Origin: JAUREX01 sp044356825
Lineage (GTDB): Bacteria; Pseudomonadota; Alphaproteobacteria; Rhodobacterales; Rhodobacteraceae
Assembly (NCBI GenBank): GCA_044356825.1
Contig: JBIKVM010000136.1
Location: forward strand, 1-8,049
DNA length: 8,049 nucleotides
Reading direction: 5' to 3'
Shown: in pieces, positions 1-6,236 of the stretch
Numbering within the stretch: the first letter of the stretch is position 1
How the letters are laid out: each line of letters starts with the position of its first letter
Notes under the pieces: model-generated
Told to the model about the DNA's origin: nothing
The model's database searches: none
The model's input: the letters and a program-made list of their open reading frames with translations, nothing else
Program-made: the position numbers and the translations under genes

Positions 1-1138
1 GCAGGCCTGGGTCTTGCGCGAGGCCCCTTCGGCGCGCTGGCAGGGGGTCGCCTGGGCCGAGCCGATCGGGGCCTTCGCGGCGGTGGCCGAGGGCGGCGAG
101 GTCATGACCTCGGCCGACGGGCGGGCTTGGGCGCTGGCCGAGGCGCCCGCGGTGCCGGCGCGGGCGGTCGTCTGGGCCGGGGACGAGGGCGGCGCCGGCC
201 ACGGCCTCGGCCGCTTCGTCGCAGTGGGCGACGCGGGCCTCGGGCCGCGCGCCATGATCTCGGCCGAGACGGTGCTGCGCGACGCGGGGCCGAGGGGCGA
301 GACGGGGCCAGCAGGGCCGCAGGGCGAGCAGGGCGAGAGCGGCCCGCAGGGGCCCGCCGGTCCCGCCGGGGCGCAGGGGCCGCAGGGCGAGACGGGCGCC
401 GTGGGGCCGCAGGGACCCGCCGGGGCAAGCGGCGCGCAGGGGCCTGCCGGGCCCAAGGGGGAGACAGGCGCGCAGGGGCCGCAGGGCGAGCGGGGCGAGA
501 GCGGCGCGCAGGGCCCTGCGGGTCCGACCGGCCCTCAAGGACCGCAGGGCGCGACGGGATTGCCCGGACCTCAGGGTCCCACGGGCCCGGCCGGGCTGCA
601 GGGTCCCGCCGGGGCGGGCGGGGCGATCGGGGCGATCGGTCCGATGCGGGCGGGGTGGTTCCTATTTTCAGGCAACCGCGGCGGCAGCAACGCATCGGTT
701 GCGGCCGGGCGGCTCCTGCTCAGCCCCTTCGCGGTCACGCTGAGCGTGTCCGGGCGGCCGGGCCTCATCTGCACCTATCCGAGCGGGACGGTCCGCGCCG
801 CGATCTATGCCGACGCGGGCGGCCGGCCGGGCGCGCTGCACTGGCAGGGCGCCGAGGCCCTCTCGGTTAGCACCGCCGGATACCATTTCCACACCAACCC
901 CGCGACCCTCGCCCCCGGGCTGTGGTGGGTGGGCCTTGCGGCGGTGACTGGGACGCTCTGGTTCGCCTGGATCCGCGAGACGGGCGCCCAGATCACGCGC
1001 CCGGCCCTCGTCAACACCGCCGATTTCGCGGCCGCGGCGCTCGATTTCGCAAGCCCGGGCGGAACCCTTCCCCAGACCCTCGCCACGACCGACCCGGGCA
1101 CCGTCGGCGCCGCACCCGTCATCGTCTTCGCACTCTGA
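1..1138 (+). CDS. Collagen-like tail-fibre/adhesin-type protein (3' part; start lies outside the window)
   Basis: The frame is open from the left edge to a TGA at 1136-1138. The first in-frame start is a TTG at 14, but the preceding codons continue a repeat, so the true start probably lies upstream. Residues below count from that TTG. Residues 1-90 carry two propeller-like repeats of the form W-x-L-x-EAP...(V/A)VW...F-x-AV...(M/I)-x-S. Residues 92-211 are 40 unbroken Gly-X-Y triplets, rich in GPQ, GPA and GET, expected to form a trimeric collagen-like rod. Residues 212-374 form a beta-rich end domain with phrases such as IYADAGGRPGAL and LAPGLWWVGLA. I associate these phrases with C-terminal domains of phage tail fibres and spikes; this is from memory, not a search. 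The likely role is a trimeric fibre for surface binding, either in a prophage or gene-transfer-agent tail or as a cell-surface adhesin. No neighbouring phage gene is visible, so the choice is open. Confidence 0.7.
   Translation, partial: QAWVLREAPSARWQGVAWAEPIGAFAAVAEGGEVMTSADGRAWALAEAPAVPARAVVWAGDEGGAGHGLGRFVAVGDAGLGPRAMISAETVLRDAGPRGETGPAGPQGEQGESGPQGPAGPAGAQGPQGETGAVGPQGPAGASGAQGPAGPKGETGAQGPQGERGESGAQGPAGPTGPQGPQGATGLPGPQGPTGPAGLQGPAGAGGAIGAIGPMRAGWFLFSGNRGGSNASVAAGRLLLSPFAVTLSVSGRPGLICTYPSGTVRAAIYADAGGRPGALHWQGAEALSVSTAGYHFHTNPATLAPGLWWVGLAAVTGTLWFAWIRETGAQITRPALVNTADFAAAALDFASPGGTLPQTLATTDPGTVGAAPVIVFAL
287..646 (+). repeat. Collagen-like Gly-X-Y repeat tract, 40 triplets, with an 18-triplet duplication
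   Basis: Every third codon from 287 to 646 encodes glycine. Within the tract, the block at 314-475 (54 residues) is followed directly by a homologous block at 476-637. Both start with the same 15 bases and then differ at 1 of the first 30 positions. The protein registers align throughout: GPQGEQGESG matches GPQGERGESG, and GAQGPQGETG matches GPQGPQGATG. The second copy has drifted more, with ATC codons near its end. This suggests an in-frame duplication of 162 bp. Confidence 0.85.
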
Positions 1139-1152
1139 CCCCTCCGCGCGCC

Positions 1153-1185
1153 GCTCCGGACCAGTGCATCAGGCCTGTCCGGAGC
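1153..1185. terminator. Inverted repeat between convergent genes, weak terminator candidate
   Basis: The arms GCTCCGGAC (1153-1161) and GTCCGGAGC (1177-1185) are perfectly complementary: 9 bp enclosing a 15-nt loop. The repeat lies between the stop of the fibre gene and the stop of the minus-strand peptidase gene, where a bidirectional terminator would be expected. Neither strand has a T-tract after the stem, so intrinsic termination is not well supported. It could equally be a protein-binding palindrome or chance. Confidence 0.35.
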
Positions 1186-1223
1186 AGGTTGCTCGGGGGT
1201 GGGCGAGCCGACGGCGGGCGGCG

Positions 1224-2225
1224 CTAAGCCCAGACCCGGGCGGCGACCCTTAGGGCGTTGCCGCCCAGAAAGGCCTGAAGGTCGGGCTCTGTCCAGCCTC
1301 TGGCCGACAGAATGCGGCACAGGCCCGTGATCTGGCCAGGGCCCGCGAAGGCGATGTCCGGGGTGTCGTAGCCATTTCCCGGAGGCCAGAAGTCCGGCCG
1401 GCTCGCGAGCAGTGCCGCAAGGTCGGGCAGCGAGGCACCGGGCGGGATCCAGTCGAGGCCGAGCGCTACATGCTCTGGCCCGACAAGATCGGCGATATGG
1501 CAAACGTGATCGGCCAGGACATCGTCGCGGGTGTCGTTGTCGCCAAGGAAGATGCCGATGCCGTTGAGGCCGACGAACCCGCCGCTGGCGGCACAGGCTC
1601 GGATCTGGTCGTCGTCGATGTTGCGCGGGTGATCCCGAAGTGCCCGTGCGTTCGAATGCGAGAAGATCGCGGGCCGGTTGGAGGCCTCGATCGCCTGGAG
1701 AGACGAGCGCCTGCCCATGTGGGAGAGATCGACGACCATGCCAAGGTGCTTCATGTCGCGCACGACCTCGCGTCCGAAGGCTGTCAGGCCGCAGTCGTCG
1801 TCGTGGCAGCCACCGGCGGCGAGGGTGTTGAGGTTATAGGCAAGCAGCATCTGGCGCACGCCGAGGTCGTGGTAGTGCGAAACCATCGCGAGGTCGCCGT
1901 TGAGTGCATTGGCACCTTCGATGTCGAAGCCGACGGCGATCTTGCCGCTTGCTTGGGCAGCGCGGACATCCTCGAGCGTCCGCGCCAGCACGGCGGTGTC
2001 GGGCATCTCCTCAAGCTGGCGCGCGTAGGAGCGCGCCGTAGCGACGCAATCGTGCCAGCCCATCGTATCGAAGCCGATGTTGAGCGAGATGAAGTCTACA
2101 CCGCACGCGCGCCAGCCCGACAGGCAGGAGGAGAGCGCGACATCTGGATGGGGGGCGATTCCCGCGTGGCAGTCCCAGATCAGCGTCCGCGCGCAGAAGT
2201 CTGCCATGGCTTCCGAGGCTGTCAT
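1224..2225 (-). CDS. Membrane dipeptidase-like protein, peptidase family M19, altered metal site
   Basis: The protein has 333 aa, near the usual M19 length, with no signal peptide or membrane segment, so it is probably cytoplasmic. Family landmarks appear in order: DCH with His20, DIEG with the bridging Glu103, a GVR...YN segment at 122-131, DLSHM with His169, FSHSNAR with His190, HPRNI with Arg201, GLDW with Asp258, and a C-terminal GGNALRV. M19 enzymes are binuclear-zinc hydrolases of dipeptides (the renal enzyme also cleaves Cys-Gly and some beta-lactams). Two canonical residues differ here: the HxD motif reads H-A-G, so the Asp ligand is Gly22, and the substrate-binding His of the THN motif is Tyr130. 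The ATG at 2225 is the first possible start, since an in-frame TAG lies 4 codons upstream; no good ribosome site precedes it. The fold assignment is firm; dipeptidase activity is uncertain. Confidence 0.85.
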   Translation of the reverse strand: MTASEAMADFCARTLIWDCHAGIAPHPDVALSSCLSGWRACGVDFISLNIGFDTMGWHDCVATARSYARQLEEMPDTAVLARTLEDVRAAQASGKIAVGFDIEGANALNGDLAMVSHYHDLGVRQMLLAYNLNTLAAGGCHDDDCGLTAFGREVVRDMKHLGMVVDLSHMGRRSSLQAIEASNRPAIFSHSNARALRDHPRNIDDDQIRACAASGGFVGLNGIGIFLGDNDTRDDVLADHVCHIADLVGPEHVALGLDWIPPGASLPDLAALLASRPDFWPPGNGYDTPDIAFAGPGQITGLCRILSARGWTEPDLQAFLGGNALRVAARVWA

Positions 2226-2329
2226 GGACCAAGCCTAGACCCGCGCCCGGGCACCGGCAAGCCCCTGCCACACCCTCCGGGCCTGCTTCGGCAGGTCAGG
2301 TTCCACCATTCCTTGCTTGAGAGGACATC
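2226..2329. promoter_or_regulatory. Divergent intergenic region with a TTCG-loop hairpin
   Basis: These 104 bp separate the starts of the minus-strand M19 gene and the plus-strand 139-aa gene, so promoters for both should lie here or just inside the genes. I cannot pick convincing -35/-10 pairs. On the plus strand, 2280-2297 folds into a 7-bp stem (one G-U pair) closed by C-TTCG-G, an exceptionally stable tetraloop type in RNA. It ends about 21 nt before the ribosome site GAGAGGA (2319-2325), which sits 4 nt before the ATG at 2330. No T-tract follows, so it looks more like a leader hairpin than a terminator. Confidence 0.5.
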
Positions 2330-2749
2330 ATGCTCCCATTGCGTTCCCTTCCCGATCAGGATGGCCTGATCGAGGCGATCTTTGCGGCCGGCCACATGGT
2401 CGCAAGCTTTGGCGGCGTCTGGCATGCCGACGATCCGGAAGCGGTCGAGGCAATCATCCGCGATTTCGTCCCGCCTCTGCCCGAGATCGACCGGCCACGG
2501 ATGGCGTGGTTTCTGGCCTTTACCGGGCTTGACGAGGCGCGAGACCGGGCAATCGGCGCGCTGCGCGCCACCGACCGGCAGGCACTGGCGATGATCGAGG
2601 CCCATCAGATGCAGGAGCGCTTCGGCTTTGAGCAGACGGCGCGGATCGTCGAGCAGTTGCGCCCCTTTGCGGCCGATCCCGGGGCGGAGGCGCTGACCGG
2701 GGCGCGCCTGCGCGAGGCCTGGCAGGAGGCCGCGCGGGTCACGCTCTGA
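2330..2749 (+). CDS. Unrecognised 139-aa soluble protein
   Basis: I do not recognise this family. The ATG at 2330 is supported by GAGAGGA at 2319-2325. The product is small and probably mostly helical, with no signal peptide or membrane segment. It is rich in Ala, Glu and Arg, and an acidic helix-like stretch covers residues 33-46. A hydrophobic aromatic patch (MAWFLAF, 58-64) is followed by a charged helix-like region to about residue 112. No cysteine and no catalytic motif are visible. It stands divergent from the M19 gene and ends 67 bp before cysE on the same strand, so it may be read on its own or run into cysE. Codon choice and base composition fit a real gene, and the frame has a clear start, stop and ribosome site. 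Nothing in the sequence assigns a function. Confidence 0.7.
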   Translation: MLPLRSLPDQDGLIEAIFAAGHMVASFGGVWHADDPEAVEAIIRDFVPPLPEIDRPRMAWFLAFTGLDEARDRAIGALRATDRQALAMIEAHQMQERFGFEQTARIVEQLRPFAADPGAEALTGARLREAWQEAARVTL

Positions 2750-2757
2750 GCGGGCGT

Positions 2758-2785
2758 TTGCAGGGACGCTGAAAACTGCTAGGAT
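2758..2785 (+). promoter_or_regulatory. Candidate promoter upstream of cysE
   Basis: In the 67-bp gap before cysE, TGCTAGGAT (2777-2785) resembles an extended -10 element (TG-N-TAnnAT). A poor -35-like TTGCAG (2758-2763) lies 16 bp upstream. The stretch AAAACT just before it is unusually AT-rich for this window. The match is partial, and alphaproteobacterial promoters are degenerate, so this is only a candidate. Confidence 0.3.
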
Positions 2786-2816
2786 CGCTCCGTCCGAGAT
2801 TGGCGGAGGATCGGCG

Positions 2817-3626
2817 ATGACGGGTGCGCGCACGAAACTGGCAAGTGTCGATCCGGTCTGGGCTCAGATCCGGTCCGAGGCCGAGGCGGCCGTCGTGGCC
2901 GAGCCGCTGCTCGGGGGCCTCATCCATGGCAGCATCTTGCACCATGCGACCATGGAGGGGGCGCTGGCCTATCGCTTCGCGCTGAAGCTTGCCTCGGGCG
3001 AGATGAGCGAGCAAATCCTGCGCGAGATCGCCGATGCGGCGTTCAGGGCGGATCCGGGCATCGGGCGGGCGGCGCGGGCCGATCTGGTGGCGGTGTTCGA
3101 CCGCGATCCGGCCTGCACGCGGATGATCGAGCCCATCCTCTTCTTCAAGGGCTATCAGGCGGTGCAGGCGCATCGGATCGCGCATTGGCTGTGGCGGGCG
3201 GGGCGGCGCGACATGGCCTTCTTCATCCAGATGCGGATGTCGGAGATCTTCTCGGTCGACATCCACCCCGCGGCGCGGATCGGGCAGGGCCTCATGATCG
3301 ACCATGCCCATGCGATCGTGATCGGCGAGACGGCGGTCGTGGGCGACAATGTCTCGATGCTCCACTCCGTGACGCTCGGCGGGACCGGCAAGCACGACGG
3401 CGACCGCCACCCCAAGATCGGGAATGGCGTGCTGATCGGGGCGGGGGCGAAGGTGCTCGGCAACATCCGCGTCGGCAATTGCGCGCGCATCGCGGCGGGG
3501 TCGGTCGTGCTGTCGGATGTGCCGGCGTGCAAGACGGTCGCGGGGGTTCCGGCGCGTGTCGTGGGCGAGGCGGGGTGCGACCAGCCAGCCGTGACGATGG
3601 ACCATCTCCTCGGCAGCGCGGGCTGA
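2817..3626 (+). CDS. cysE: Serine O-acetyltransferase CysE
   Basis: Transfers an acetyl group from acetyl-CoA to L-serine, giving O-acetylserine, the committed step of cysteine synthesis in the cytoplasm. At 269 aa it matches the usual length (E. coli about 273). An N-terminal helical domain (about 10-115) is followed by a left-handed beta-helix of hexapeptide repeats (about 149-250). Catalytic landmarks correspond to E. coli CysE with a constant offset: RDPAC with Asp97, IDHAHA with Asp162-His163, and GGDRHPK-like GDRHPK with Arg197-His198. GVPARVVG closes the beta-helix. The ATG at 2817 has a strong ribosome site, GGAGGA at 2805-2810, 6 nt upstream. The C-terminus reads LLGSAG and lacks the terminal Ile that E. 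coli CysE inserts into cysteine synthase, so that complex may not form in the standard way. The next gene starts 9 bp after the stop, suggesting a shared transcript with the ABC importer. Confidence 0.95.
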   Translation: MTGARTKLASVDPVWAQIRSEAEAAVVAEPLLGGLIHGSILHHATMEGALAYRFALKLASGEMSEQILREIADAAFRADPGIGRAARADLVAVFDRDPACTRMIEPILFFKGYQAVQAHRIAHWLWRAGRRDMAFFIQMRMSEIFSVDIHPAARIGQGLMIDHAHAIVIGETAVVGDNVSMLHSVTLGGTGKHDGDRHPKIGNGVLIGAGAKVLGNIRVGNCARIAAGSVVLSDVPACKTVAGVPARVVGEAGCDQPAVTMDHLLGSAG

Positions 3627-3635
3627 CACGGCGTC

Positions 3636-4550
3636 ATGGCCGCTGCCCTGCGGCGTCTTGCCGGACTGCTCGGGCTGATGGCGGCGGCGTTTCTGGCCGT
3701 CTTTCTGCTCGTGCGGGTGCTGCCCGGAGATCCGGTGGCGCGGCTGGCTGTCCAACCGGGGGTGGGGGCGGCGGAACTCGCGCAGATCCGGGCGGATCTC
3801 GGCCTCGACCGGCCGGTGGCGGTGCAGCTTGCGGCCTATCTGGGCGGGATGGTCCGGGGCGATCTGGGCCGCTCGCTCGTGACGGGGCAGCCGGTCGCGG
3901 CCGAGATCGCGGCGCGGCTGCCGGCGACGCTGGCGCTCGCGGGGGCGGCGTTCGGGCTCGCGCTGGTGCTCGGGGTGGGTGGCGGGGCGGCGGCGGCGCT
4001 GTCGGGCGGGCAGGTCGCGGCGGCGGCAGGGACGGTCGCGGCGGTCTGCGGGGCGGTGCCGACCTTTGCCAGCGGGCTTTTCCTCATCCACATCTTCTAT
4101 GACCGGCTCGGGATCGCGCCGGCGCCCTTCGGGGCGGGGGCGGGGCAGATCGTGCTGCCGGCGCTCGCCATGGCGCTCTTTGCCTTCGGGCCGATCCTGC
4201 GCATCACGCTCGGGGCGCTGCGCGAGGCGCTCGGGTCGGGCGCGATCGAGGGGGGGCGGGCGCTCGGGCTCTCGGCGGGGCAGAACGCGGCGAACGCGCT
4301 GCGGCTGGTGGCGGGGCCCGTCGCTGCGGTGGCCGCGCCGACGCTGGCCTATCTGATCGGGGCGGGGGTGGTGATCGAGCGGGTCTTTGCCTGGCCCGGG
4401 GTCGGGGGCTATGCGCTCGAGGCGGCGCTCGCGGCCGATCATGCGCCGGTGCAGGGCGTGGTGCTGGTGCTCGCGGGGTGCATCGCGATCCTCGGCGGCG
4501 CGGCGGGTTGGATCGCGCGGCGCCTCGACCCGAGGCTTGGCGATGGCTGA
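3636..4550 (+). CDS. ABC importer permease, dipeptide/oligopeptide/nickel type (DppB/OppB family)
   Basis: First inner-membrane permease of the importer, 304 aa. Family landmarks: an N-terminal membrane helix (about 10-28), then LPGDP (29-33), LGLDRPVAVQ (55-64), GDLGRSL (75-81) and RLPATL (94-99). About five further hydrophobic segments follow to residue 293. The cytoplasmic coupling loop, which contacts the ATPases, is around GGRALGLSAG (206-215). RVFAWPGVGGYALEAAL (249-265) is the usual signature near the C-terminus; the common RDYP-type element after it reads ADHAP here. The ATG at 3636 lies 9 bp after the cysE stop with little ribosome site visible, so translation may depend partly on coupling to cysE. 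Base composition is extremely G-rich. The family is clear; the substrate (peptide, nickel, glutathione or other) cannot be read from the sequence. Confidence 0.92.
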   Translation: MAAALRRLAGLLGLMAAAFLAVFLLVRVLPGDPVARLAVQPGVGAAELAQIRADLGLDRPVAVQLAAYLGGMVRGDLGRSLVTGQPVAAEIAARLPATLALAGAAFGLALVLGVGGGAAAALSGGQVAAAAGTVAAVCGAVPTFASGLFLIHIFYDRLGIAPAPFGAGAGQIVLPALAMALFAFGPILRITLGALREALGSGAIEGGRALGLSAGQNAANALRLVAGPVAAVAAPTLAYLIGAGVVIERVFAWPGVGGYALEAALAADHAPVQGVVLVLAGCIAILGGAAGWIARRLDPRLGDG

Positions 4551-5331
4551 GCGGGCGGGGCCGGTGCTGCTTGGCCTGATCGCGGCGCTTGCGCTCGGGG
4601 GCGCGTTCCTCGGCCTCGATCCGCTGACGACCGATGTCGGCCATGCGCTGGCCGCGCCGTCGCCCGCCCATCCGATGGGGACGGACCATCTGGGGCGCGA
4701 CGTGCTGGCGCGCGTGATCGCCGCGGCGCGGCTCGATCTGGGGATCGCGGCGGCGGCGAGCGTGGCGGCCGCGCTTGGCGGGACGCTGGCCGGGGCGCTG
4801 GCGGGGCTGGCGGGCGGCCGGGCGGGGCGGCTCGCGGCGCGGGGCGCGGACCTCATCCTCGTGTTTCCGGTCTATCTGCTCGCGCTCGTGATCGTGCTTG
4901 CGATGGGCAATGGCGTGGGCGCGGTGATCGTCGCGACGGCGGTCGTGAACCTGCCCTATTTCCTGCGCATCGCGGCGGCGGTGGCGGCGGCGGGGCGCGC
5001 GGGGCCGCGCGTCGATGCCGCGCGCATGGCCGGGATGGGGCGGGCCGAGATCGTGCGGCGCGTCGTCTGGCCCGACCTCTGGCCGCTCATCCTCACGCAA
5101 GGGGCGGTGACGATGGGGTGGGCGATGCTCAATGCCGCGGGGCTGTCGTTCATCGGGATCGGGGTGGCGCCACCCGCGGCCGAATGGGGCATCATGCTGG
5201 CCGAGGGCGCCCGGCACGCGGCCGCCGGGGCGTGGTGGGTGGCGGCGGCCCCGCTGGGGGCGCTGGTGGCGACGGCCTGGGCCTGCCACGCGACGGCCGA
5301 GGCCATCCGCGCCCGCATGGTGCGCGCATGA
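4543..5331 (+). CDS. ABC importer permease, DppC/OppC family
   Basis: Second permease, 262 aa, which pairs with the preceding one to form the membrane channel. I chose the ATG at 4543 because it overlaps the upstream stop by 8 nt and has GAGG at 4532-4535; an earlier in-frame ATG at 4387 only adds an arginine-rich stretch typical of out-of-frame reading. Landmarks: a first membrane helix (6-24), then HPMGTDHLGRDVLARVI (43-59), the standard DppC signature. Membrane segments lie near 64-90, 102-121, 124-140, 180-206 and 231-247. The coupling loop is DAARMAGMGRAEIVRRVVWP (158-177), and LSFIGIGVAPPAAEWGIML (201-219) is the usual C-terminal motif. At 262 aa it is slightly short for the family because the cytoplasmic N-terminus is minimal. 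The stop overlaps the next gene as ATGA. Confidence 0.92.
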   Translation: MAERAGPVLLGLIAALALGGAFLGLDPLTTDVGHALAAPSPAHPMGTDHLGRDVLARVIAAARLDLGIAAAASVAAALGGTLAGALAGLAGGRAGRLAARGADLILVFPVYLLALVIVLAMGNGVGAVIVATAVVNLPYFLRIAAAVAAAGRAGPRVDAARMAGMGRAEIVRRVVWPDLWPLILTQGAVTMGWAMLNAAGLSFIGIGVAPPAAEWGIMLAEGARHAAAGAWWVAAAPLGALVATAWACHATAEAIRARMVRA

Positions 5332-6236
5332 CGCTCCTGATGGCCGAGGCGTTCGATCTGCACCTGCCGGGGCGGCCGGGGGCGGTGCTCGACCGCGCGA
5401 CGCTGGCGGTCGGGGCGGGCGAGATCGTGGCGCTGATCGGCGAGAGCGGCTCGGGCAAGAGCCTGCTCGCGCGCGCCGCCAGCGGGTTCCTGCCGCAAGG
5501 CGCGCGGATCGGCGGCGCGCTGCGGGTCTGCGGGGTGGCGATTCCGGACGCGGGGCCGGCGCGGGGCTGGGCGACGCTCAGGGGACGCATGGTCGCGCAT
5601 CTCTTTCAGGACGCGCGGCAGCATCTGCACCCGGCGCTGACGATCGCGCGGCAGATCGCGCAGGTCGCGGCGCGCCACGGCACGCGGGCCGACCTGCCCG
5701 AGGCCGCGATCGCCGCCGCCCTGCCCGGCGCCCTCTCGGCGGGGCAATGCCAGATCGCGGCGCTTGCCCTCGCGCTTGCGACGCCTGCCCGCCTGATCCT
5801 TGCCGACGAGCCGACCGCGCACCTCGATCCGCCGGCGGCGGCGGCGGTGCTGGCGCGGCTGCGCGCACGGGCGGCGCAGGGGGCGGGGGTCCTTCTCATC
5901 ACCCATGATCTGGCGCTGGGGCTTGGCGCCGCGGACCGGGTCGCCGTCCTCCACGCGGGCCAGATCGTCGAGACGGCGCCGGCCGCGGGCTGGCGGCCGC
6001 GCCACCCCTATGCGGCGGCGCTGATGCGCGCGATGCCGGCGCTTGCGCCCGACCTGGGCGCGCTCCGGCCGGTGCCGGGGCGGATGCCGGTGCCGGGCGA
6101 TGCCGGCCTGCCCGCCTGCCGCTTTGCGCCGCGCTGTCCGCGCGCGGCCGCCCTCTGTCAGGCGACGCGGCCCAGCCCGCGCGGGGCGGGGCCGGATGGA
6201 ACAGTCGCCTGCCACGATTCCGTGGTCGAGGGATGA
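5328..6236 (+). CDS. ABC importer ATPase, DppD/OppD-like, with C-terminal cysteine motif
   Basis: Cytoplasmic ATPase subunit, 302 aa. The ATG at 5328 is chosen from the ATGA overlap with the permease gene; an in-frame start at 5118 would lie deep inside that gene. Motifs: Walker A GESGSGKS (38-45), Q-loop FQD with Gln94, ABC signature LSAGQ (136-140), Walker B LILADE with Asp160-Glu161, D-loop AHLD (164-167) and switch His193 in ITHD. The C-terminal oligopeptide-ATPase extension follows: RHPYAAALM (225-233), then CRFAPRCP and further cysteines (Cys264, 270, 277, 295), the pattern linked to an iron-sulfur site in Dpp-type ATPases. Oddities: the signature has Ala instead of Gly at its third position and lacks the usual following QR. 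The stretch from Q-loop to signature is only about 42 residues, some 15-20 shorter than I expect, implying a reduced helical subdomain. Confidence 0.9.
   Translation: MTLLMAEAFDLHLPGRPGAVLDRATLAVGAGEIVALIGESGSGKSLLARAASGFLPQGARIGGALRVCGVAIPDAGPARGWATLRGRMVAHLFQDARQHLHPALTIARQIAQVAARHGTRADLPEAAIAAALPGALSAGQCQIAALALALATPARLILADEPTAHLDPPAAAAVLARLRARAAQGAGVLLITHDLALGLGAADRVAVLHAGQIVETAPAAGWRPRHPYAAALMRAMPALAPDLGALRPVPGRMPVPGDAGLPACRFAPRCPRAAALCQATRPSPRGAGPDGTVACHDSVVEG

Noticed and set aside
287..646. Possible CRISPR-like or minisatellite array
   Set aside because: The repetition is in phase with codons, has a glycine every third residue and has no unique spacers; it is a protein repeat.
102..695. 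A 197-codon minus-strand frame opposite the collagen-like tract
   Set aside because: Its repetitive Arg/Pro/Ala translation is simply the reverse reading of the Gly-X-Y codons.
1470..2369. A 299-codon plus-strand frame antisense to the M19 gene
   Set aside because: It has no recognisable domain, runs over the divergent promoter and into the next gene, and is opposite a clear family member with conserved motifs.
4131..4145. G-run cluster that might form a G-quadruplex
   Set aside because: Only three runs of four or more G lie close together. Similar runs occur throughout the permease genes because of GGG/GCG codon use, so there is no specific signal.
4387..4542. Earlier in-frame start for the second permease
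   Set aside because: It would add 52 Arg/Ser/Cys-rich residues overlapping the first permease; the ATG at 4543 has a ribosome site and starts at the expected point of the family.
2739..4856. A 705-codon open frame on the minus strand across cysE and the permease genes
   Set aside because: Its translation is dominated by Arg, Pro, Ala and His without any domain. It is a by-product of the very high G+C of the plus-strand genes, all of which have recognisable families.
4956..6215. A 419-codon minus-strand open frame (and a similar one at 4204-5289) opposite the permease and ATPase genes
   Set aside because: Arg/Pro-rich low-complexity translation antisense to well-recognised genes; a composition artefact.
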